This document shows positions 59,487 through 64,000 of a stretch of DNA of 64,000 nt, in pieces; within the stretch, counting starts at the first letter, position 1; the number at the start of each line of letters is the position of its first letter. The DNA is from Piezodorus guildinii (Eukaryota; Arthropoda; Insecta; Hemiptera; Pentatomidae), in contig CM041294.1 of NCBI GenBank assembly GCA_023052935.1, forward strand, positions 40,013,236 through 40,077,235, given 5' to 3'. Under the pieces are notes generated by a model. The model was given only the letters and a program-made list of their open reading frames with translations, was not told the origin of the DNA and did not search any database. The position numbers and the translations under genes are program-made.

Positions 59487-59752
59487 CTTTAGGCTGCTGT
59501 GGCTAATCGTACGATGCTACAGTGGGAGTCCTAAATTTTGCCTATCCAGGTTTTATTAGAATAGGGATCTTTAACGAGTACCTGACATCGCACAGGCTCA
59601 GGACCACCTTTTAACGTTCCCTCCGAAGGACGGCATAACTAAGGATTTTTTACTCCCATTAAAAAATCCTATGACCGCCAGCGGGTTTGAACCCGTGACC
59701 TTTGGCATAGGAGGCTGTTATGCTAGCCACCCAACTAAAAGTGATCCCTTTT
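59487..59752 (-). mobile_element. SINE-II, longest and best preserved copy
   Basis: On the minus strand: GGGATCACTTTTAGTTGGGT, box A GGTGGCTAGCATAACAGCC, box B (inverse GCGGGTTTGAACCCGTGACC at 59681-59700), body with inverse of CCCTCCGAAGGACGGCATAA, and a 3' end whose inverse is TTAGGCTGCTGTGGCTAATC. About 265 bp. Confidence 0.85.
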
Positions 59753-61319
59753 TTTATTTTAAATAAGAAACCATGATGGCAAGAAATGCGGAAATATAAA
59801 ATATTAAAGAATTTAATAACCTAATGGAGAGTGATTTTTTTCTTTCTATGATTTTATGATATTAGTGTCAGGTACAATTACAGTATCTCTGCATGCTTAT
59901 GTGTTTGATATTATGTAGTTATAAATGTTGTACTATTGTCGTTGTATTTACTACTTTATAAATTATGGAAGTAGTAGTTGTATGTTGTTCTAGTAATCGT
60001 ATTTACTACTTTTATAAATAATATAAGTATAACCTTAAGTTTGTTTTTGTAATGTTGTTATTTTTATGCCAGACGCGAGACTCAGTGTTAGTACTTTACT
60101 GTTATTCTTAGGGTCCCTGAATAAAATTTACTTTTCTTTTTTTTCTTAAAATACGTGTATAACGTCCAGAATATCAAAATTAAGTTAAATTATTTTTTTA
60201 ATTATTTATTCTGTGACCAAGTACCGGTAGAACAAAATAATGCTTGTAAATAATAAGTGCTCATAGTCCTACTTACCCCCTTATATAATTTATATAATGA
60301 TATATATCAATCTCTTTTACAGACTTCATCTACAGAACCGACTTACCGGCTATGCCAATTTACATTTTTTTTTTAATTGCCTTTTATGATGTAAATACTT
60401 TAATCAAATCCGTTGTAAAAATGCATAATCAAATTAACTTTGATATCAGCAGGTTTCATTCTATATTTATAGCTTCATTAGGCTGAAATGTCGAATATTT
60501 AAAATTTCTGGTTAATGTTTGATTATTTGAAATTATTAATCGTCTCTCATTGTCAGTATAAAAAAAATTTAATAAACACATACTTTGGAAAAATATAATA
60601 AATAAATAATATGAGAGGAAAAATCAGAGCAGTGATCTAGCTCAAGCTCAAGATTTCAAAAAAATAATTATGTAACATGTAAAGCCTAATAAGTGAATAA
60701 AGAGTGAAGGGAAGCATTAAAACTAATTAAGAATTATAAGTTCGACTTTTAGATTATTTAATGAAAACTAAAGATAATTTCCCTAGAAAGGAATCGTAAG
60801 CTTTTAAATTCCATGCAAGAAGATTGGTTGATGAAAAATTTCTGATGCCAGATTTTTCAAGTATAAGGTTTACAGACTTTAAAAATAGTCTGACGCTTGT
60901 ATTATCCACTTTATTGACTAAATGGAGATCGATTATTATTAATATACCTTAAGGTTCATAACATTTCTCTCCGAAAGGTGAATATGATCTGGTATACTAA
61001 GAAGTGAGAAGATGGGGTTCGCCACTTAGTACCCAACCCTCAACAATATCCCACAACCAGGGGGCTCCCATTTCCCACCAACCATGCTATAGGGTCTCCC
61101 CTCTTTCTCTTCCTTTCCATTAGCAATATATTTTTGTTTTCCAAAGACTTTCATAGCTACTTCTTTTACAAGCTTTACTCGAGGACACACAGAACTTGTT
61201 TCCAAAGTGGTCGAATCTCGTATTCCTAATAAACCGAAAAATATTTGACTTCATGAGTAAAAGTTACATCGAGGTAGGTATAATAACGTGTACTTCTATT
61301 AATAGATTCGTTTATTAAT
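59753..61319. other. AT-rich DNA; one GC-richer patch
   Basis: 61000-61110 is cytosine-rich (CCACAACCAGGGGGCTCCC) and unassigned. 59910-60000 has two near-repeats containing GTATTTACTACTT. Nothing else. Confidence 0.35.
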
Positions 61320-61321
61320 TT

Positions 61322-61480
61322 AAAGTCCCTTTATGCTGCCGTGGCTAATAGGACGATGCAGAAGTGGGAGACCTGAATTTAAAATCTCCAGTGTTAATTA
61401 GGGTAGGAATTATTTAGTATCTAACATCGCACAGGCTCGGGACCACCTTGTTATTTCCCCTCCGGAGAACCGCTTAACCA
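61322..61480 (-). mobile_element. SINE-II, head-less copy
   Basis: Contains the inverse tail ATGCTGCCGTGGCTAATAGG and CTAACATCGCACAGGCTCGG, but breaks off before the tRNA-like head, a typical 5' truncation. Confidence 0.8.
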
Positions 61481-61639
61481 GTTTTTATATCAATAATAAT
61501 AACCTTTATCAGTGCATAAAATATATACAAAGCTTTCTAATTTGTTAAATTCAAATATACATATATGTGTGTGTGTACAAAATCAACGGTTAGTTGAGGT
61601 TTTGAGTTCGATTGGTTGGATTTTTCAATAGTTTCCTCT

Positions 61640-61835
61640 TGCAACCATACTAAATAATGGATCTACCCCATCCTTTTCCATTCTTTTCTATCCAGTGCTA
61701 CTCTCTTCCAGGTTGCCCCTTCATAGCTCTTCTTCATGTCCTTGTCCCAGTATGTCGGTAGACGTCCTCGCTTCCTTGTTTACTCTCTTGTGTACCAATC
61801 CGTAAGTTGCGTAGTCCATGTTAGAATATTTCTCC
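61640..61835 (-). mobile_element. LINE C-terminal crumb (RTE/L1-like)
   Basis: Minus strand: RKRGRLPTYWDKDMKKSYEG (about 61775-61715) and TWKRVALDRKEWKRMG. This resembles the R-G-R-P-x-x-R-W ... W-x-x-x-A-Q-D-R-x-x-W pattern at the ends of RTE and some L1-like polymerases. Truncated on both sides. Confidence 0.6.
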
Positions 61836-63019
61836 AGATGACATGTCTTATATCAATAGCTTCTTATATATTTATATACACGTCCTTTATTTTATATGAA
61901 AATACTTTTATATTAACTCGAAAATAGTTTGATAGTAGTTTTATTAATTTATATAATACTTTTATGCTTTTGATACAGGATCAAATAATTATAAAAATTA
62001 GCATCTTAAATACATAGTATTCATGAAGCGTTAAAGAACGGGTCATAAGTAACTATTATATATTTTTTAAATGTATGTGGTATTGGAAAGTTTACATCTG
62101 AGAAAAAGCTGCTTTTAACAACAAAAACGGTTATTACAAAAGACTAATAAGCGAGATGGCAACAGCTGAGATGTTCGAGGAGGCTATTAAAAAAAAACTT
62201 AAAGAGACTTCTTCTTTCCTGAATTAAAGGAATACATAAAGCCTAGAAAGGCGTGCAACTGGTTACATCATTCCACCCTCGCTTTGGCTGATGGCTACTA
62301 TCGTCTGTAACAAGTGCGCTCAAAGAACTTTATAAAAATACTTTTATCTGAATACCTACATTTATTATATAATTAATTTGTCAAAATAACTCATACCACT
62401 ACGTATTATTCTTTTACCAACAATAGAAAACTATATATATATATATATATATATATTTGTATACGCTGGGCTATCCGTGAAAGAATAGTACTTCCAAGTG
62501 ACAACTCAAAATTGAGTGTGGTTCTATTGAAATAAATCAGTGGACTGTATAGATTTAAATTAAATAAAAATAATGGAAGCAAACGACGAATCACAATACA
62601 TTTAATACAATGAAATACATATAAACAAGATAAGCAACAAATTAACCTAATAAATTTATATAAGAAAAAAATTAACCTAATTATAATTAAACAGCTGTAA
62701 GAAAATGTAGGAAACAAAATAAACTTAATTAAAATATTGTAGAAAATAGAAGAAACAAACTTAACTTAATTAATGCTTAAAGATGTAAAAAAAAAATAGT
62801 TATCAAAATTAAACAGTTTCTTGAATAAGAATTAAGAAATTAAATGTTCCATTAATAGATAAGCTGTATTCACGTGAAAAAATTCCAGTTGCGTATTGTA
62901 GAAAATCTCCGCAGGGATTTTAAAATTTATAAGAATTCAGAAAAAAATATTACGTAGGTAAGTTGTAAAAATAAATTGAAGTTGCTATAAATCAATGAAA
63001 ATTGTTATAATATTCTGTG
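61836..63019. other. AT-rich DNA with an (AT)n block
   Basis: 62431-62456 is (AT)n. No genes recognised. Confidence 0.4.
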
Positions 63020-63335
63020 TCTGTGTCTGAACCTGTGAGTATGTCCATGTCCTTGTGAAGTAATTCGTTGGTTACATAAAACGGTACATCCACGATTTTT
63101 CGTAATATTTTCGATTCCCCATAGCTCTATCCCGTATGTCCATAAGTTTGGTTTGATCAGTACTTTTTAAATAGTAATTTTTGTATTAAAGGATAATTTT
63201 AATTGTTTGTCAACTAGTTAAGTCTAATGTGGGTCCTCTATGTCAGTCTTTTGCCTAAGTACAGTCTCAAATATCGTACTTCTTCTGAAGTTGGAATAGG
63301 TATATCCTCGAAATATACTTACACTCACTATGTTT
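63020..63335 (-). mobile_element. Jockey-like LINE fragment, diverged
   Basis: Minus strand: PIPTSEEVRYL near 63305, LGKRLT, a degraded YGHTG, SKILRKIVDVPFYVTNELLH and KDMDI near 63055. It is clearly Jockey but more diverged than J1/J2. No tail. Confidence 0.65.
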
Positions 63336-63594
63336 GAGCGTGGAAACGATAAATAAACTCTTATATTGATTCGTTTTCACCACGAAAAGTAAAGTATACA
63401 ATGGATTATTTAAAGAACTACAACATATCCTAAAGTTCTACAAGAATCAATACTTGTTAGATACACTAATATAATAACCCTGCTTGGTTCGATTGAAGTT
63501 GAATCCCCCCACCTCTTCCTCTCTTCAAAACAAGAGGATCAGCTCCCTCCCTTCCCCCTCCTCACTGTCTCAATATAGTATTTTCCAAGAGAGA

Positions 63595-63960
63595 CTGATC
63601 CGATTAAGATTCTCTTCAAATAGTTTATTAGTCGAATAAAACAAATTGTTATTAGATGGAGTGGCATTGGGCATTGCCCTGGGTAATAGGGTATGAAGTT
63701 TTAATGAGCTGCTACGGTCAATTGCAATGGCTCCAACACCTCCCATCCCATCACCCCTACAACAATTAAAAGTGTCCCGTTTAGTCACGCCCTGGAAAAG
63801 GCAATGGTAATTGTCTGCCTTTTGAGTGTTCTCCGATCGGTTAATAGCTATCCAAAGGGTTGTTATTGTGAATAATGAGTGGTAATGAGGAAATATTAGT
63901 ATTTTATTCCCAACTAGGCCCATTCTCAGCAAAACGTAAAATCGGGTGCGTCTTTCTTGA
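63595..63960. other. Possible conserved non-coding element at the right edge
   Basis: Balanced composition with many homeodomain-type cores: TTTTAATGAGC, ACAATTAAAAG, GGTAATTGTC, GGTTAATAGC, AATAATGAGTGGTAATGAGG. No repeat partner in the window. A minus-strand open frame overlaps (63570-63932) but lacks a recognisable domain. Upstream, 63500-63570 is a CCCCTCC-rich tract. Confidence 0.35.
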
Positions 63961-64000
63961 AAATTTCAAAAGTTGAATTTCGGTGCATCCTTTTTTTTTT

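Overview
The window is AT-rich (about two thirds A+T) eukaryotic DNA packed with decayed retrotransposons, tRNA-derived SINEs, small DNA transposons and long AT, GA and TC microsatellites. Bacterial operons, rRNA, functional tRNA genes and CRISPR arrays are absent. The repeat types (Jockey, CR1-like, RTE and R2-like LINEs, hAT, a Gypsy-type LTR element, tRNA-SINEs) point to an arthropod, most likely an insect. I cannot fix the order or species. No host gene could be recognised with confidence, so this looks like intergenic or long-intron DNA. Nearly all coding-like sequence is transposon remnant.

Layout. 0-6 kb: a Jockey 3' end, a copy of an unnamed dispersed repeat (called RepA here) and a small Jockey piece between two 90-bp direct repeats. 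6-13.4 kb: an intact SINE (SINE-I) with a perfect 13-bp target duplication, a 2.4-kb Jockey remnant, a hAT transposase C-terminus, a hammerhead-ribozyme-like motif, and a Jockey copy whose polymerase core is deleted. 13.6-21.2 kb: several RepA copies and the best-preserved element, a CR1-like LINE with a 550-codon reverse transcriptase reading frame, followed by a Jockey insertion with a clean target duplication. 21.6-28.6 kb: SINE-II, a near-perfect hairpin MITE, an R2-like 3' end with a TC tail, and a 1.1-kb element with perfect 30-bp inverted ends. 30.8-33.3 kb: an R2-like element inside RepA, then Jockey. 33.4-39.8 kb holds almost nothing but AT-rich DNA and microsatellites. 39.9-45.6 kb: two CR1-like 3' ends on the minus strand separated by (GA)n, two Jockey pieces and an RTE 3' end. 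47-50 kb: SINE-II and a broken transposon-borne PIN-like nuclease gene interrupted by a 340-bp insertion flanked by a 150-bp duplication. 50.8-54.3 kb: four Jockey copies in both orientations. 55.7-58.5 kb: a RepA copy on the minus strand carrying two later insertions. The rest holds SINE-II copies, LINE crumbs and a GC-richer possible conserved element near the right edge.

The most notable item is the LTR element at 55.9-57.2 kb. It has kept 4-bp target duplications, a 529-bp 3' LTR and a polypurine tract, but has lost almost all of gag-pol. What remains between its LTRs is a coiled-coil reading frame and a 160-codon open frame matching an ADP-ribose-binding macrodomain of the TARG1/OARD1 kind, ending exactly at the polypurine tract. 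A macrodomain as the last coding segment of an LTR retrotransposon is the best candidate here for an undescribed biological arrangement.
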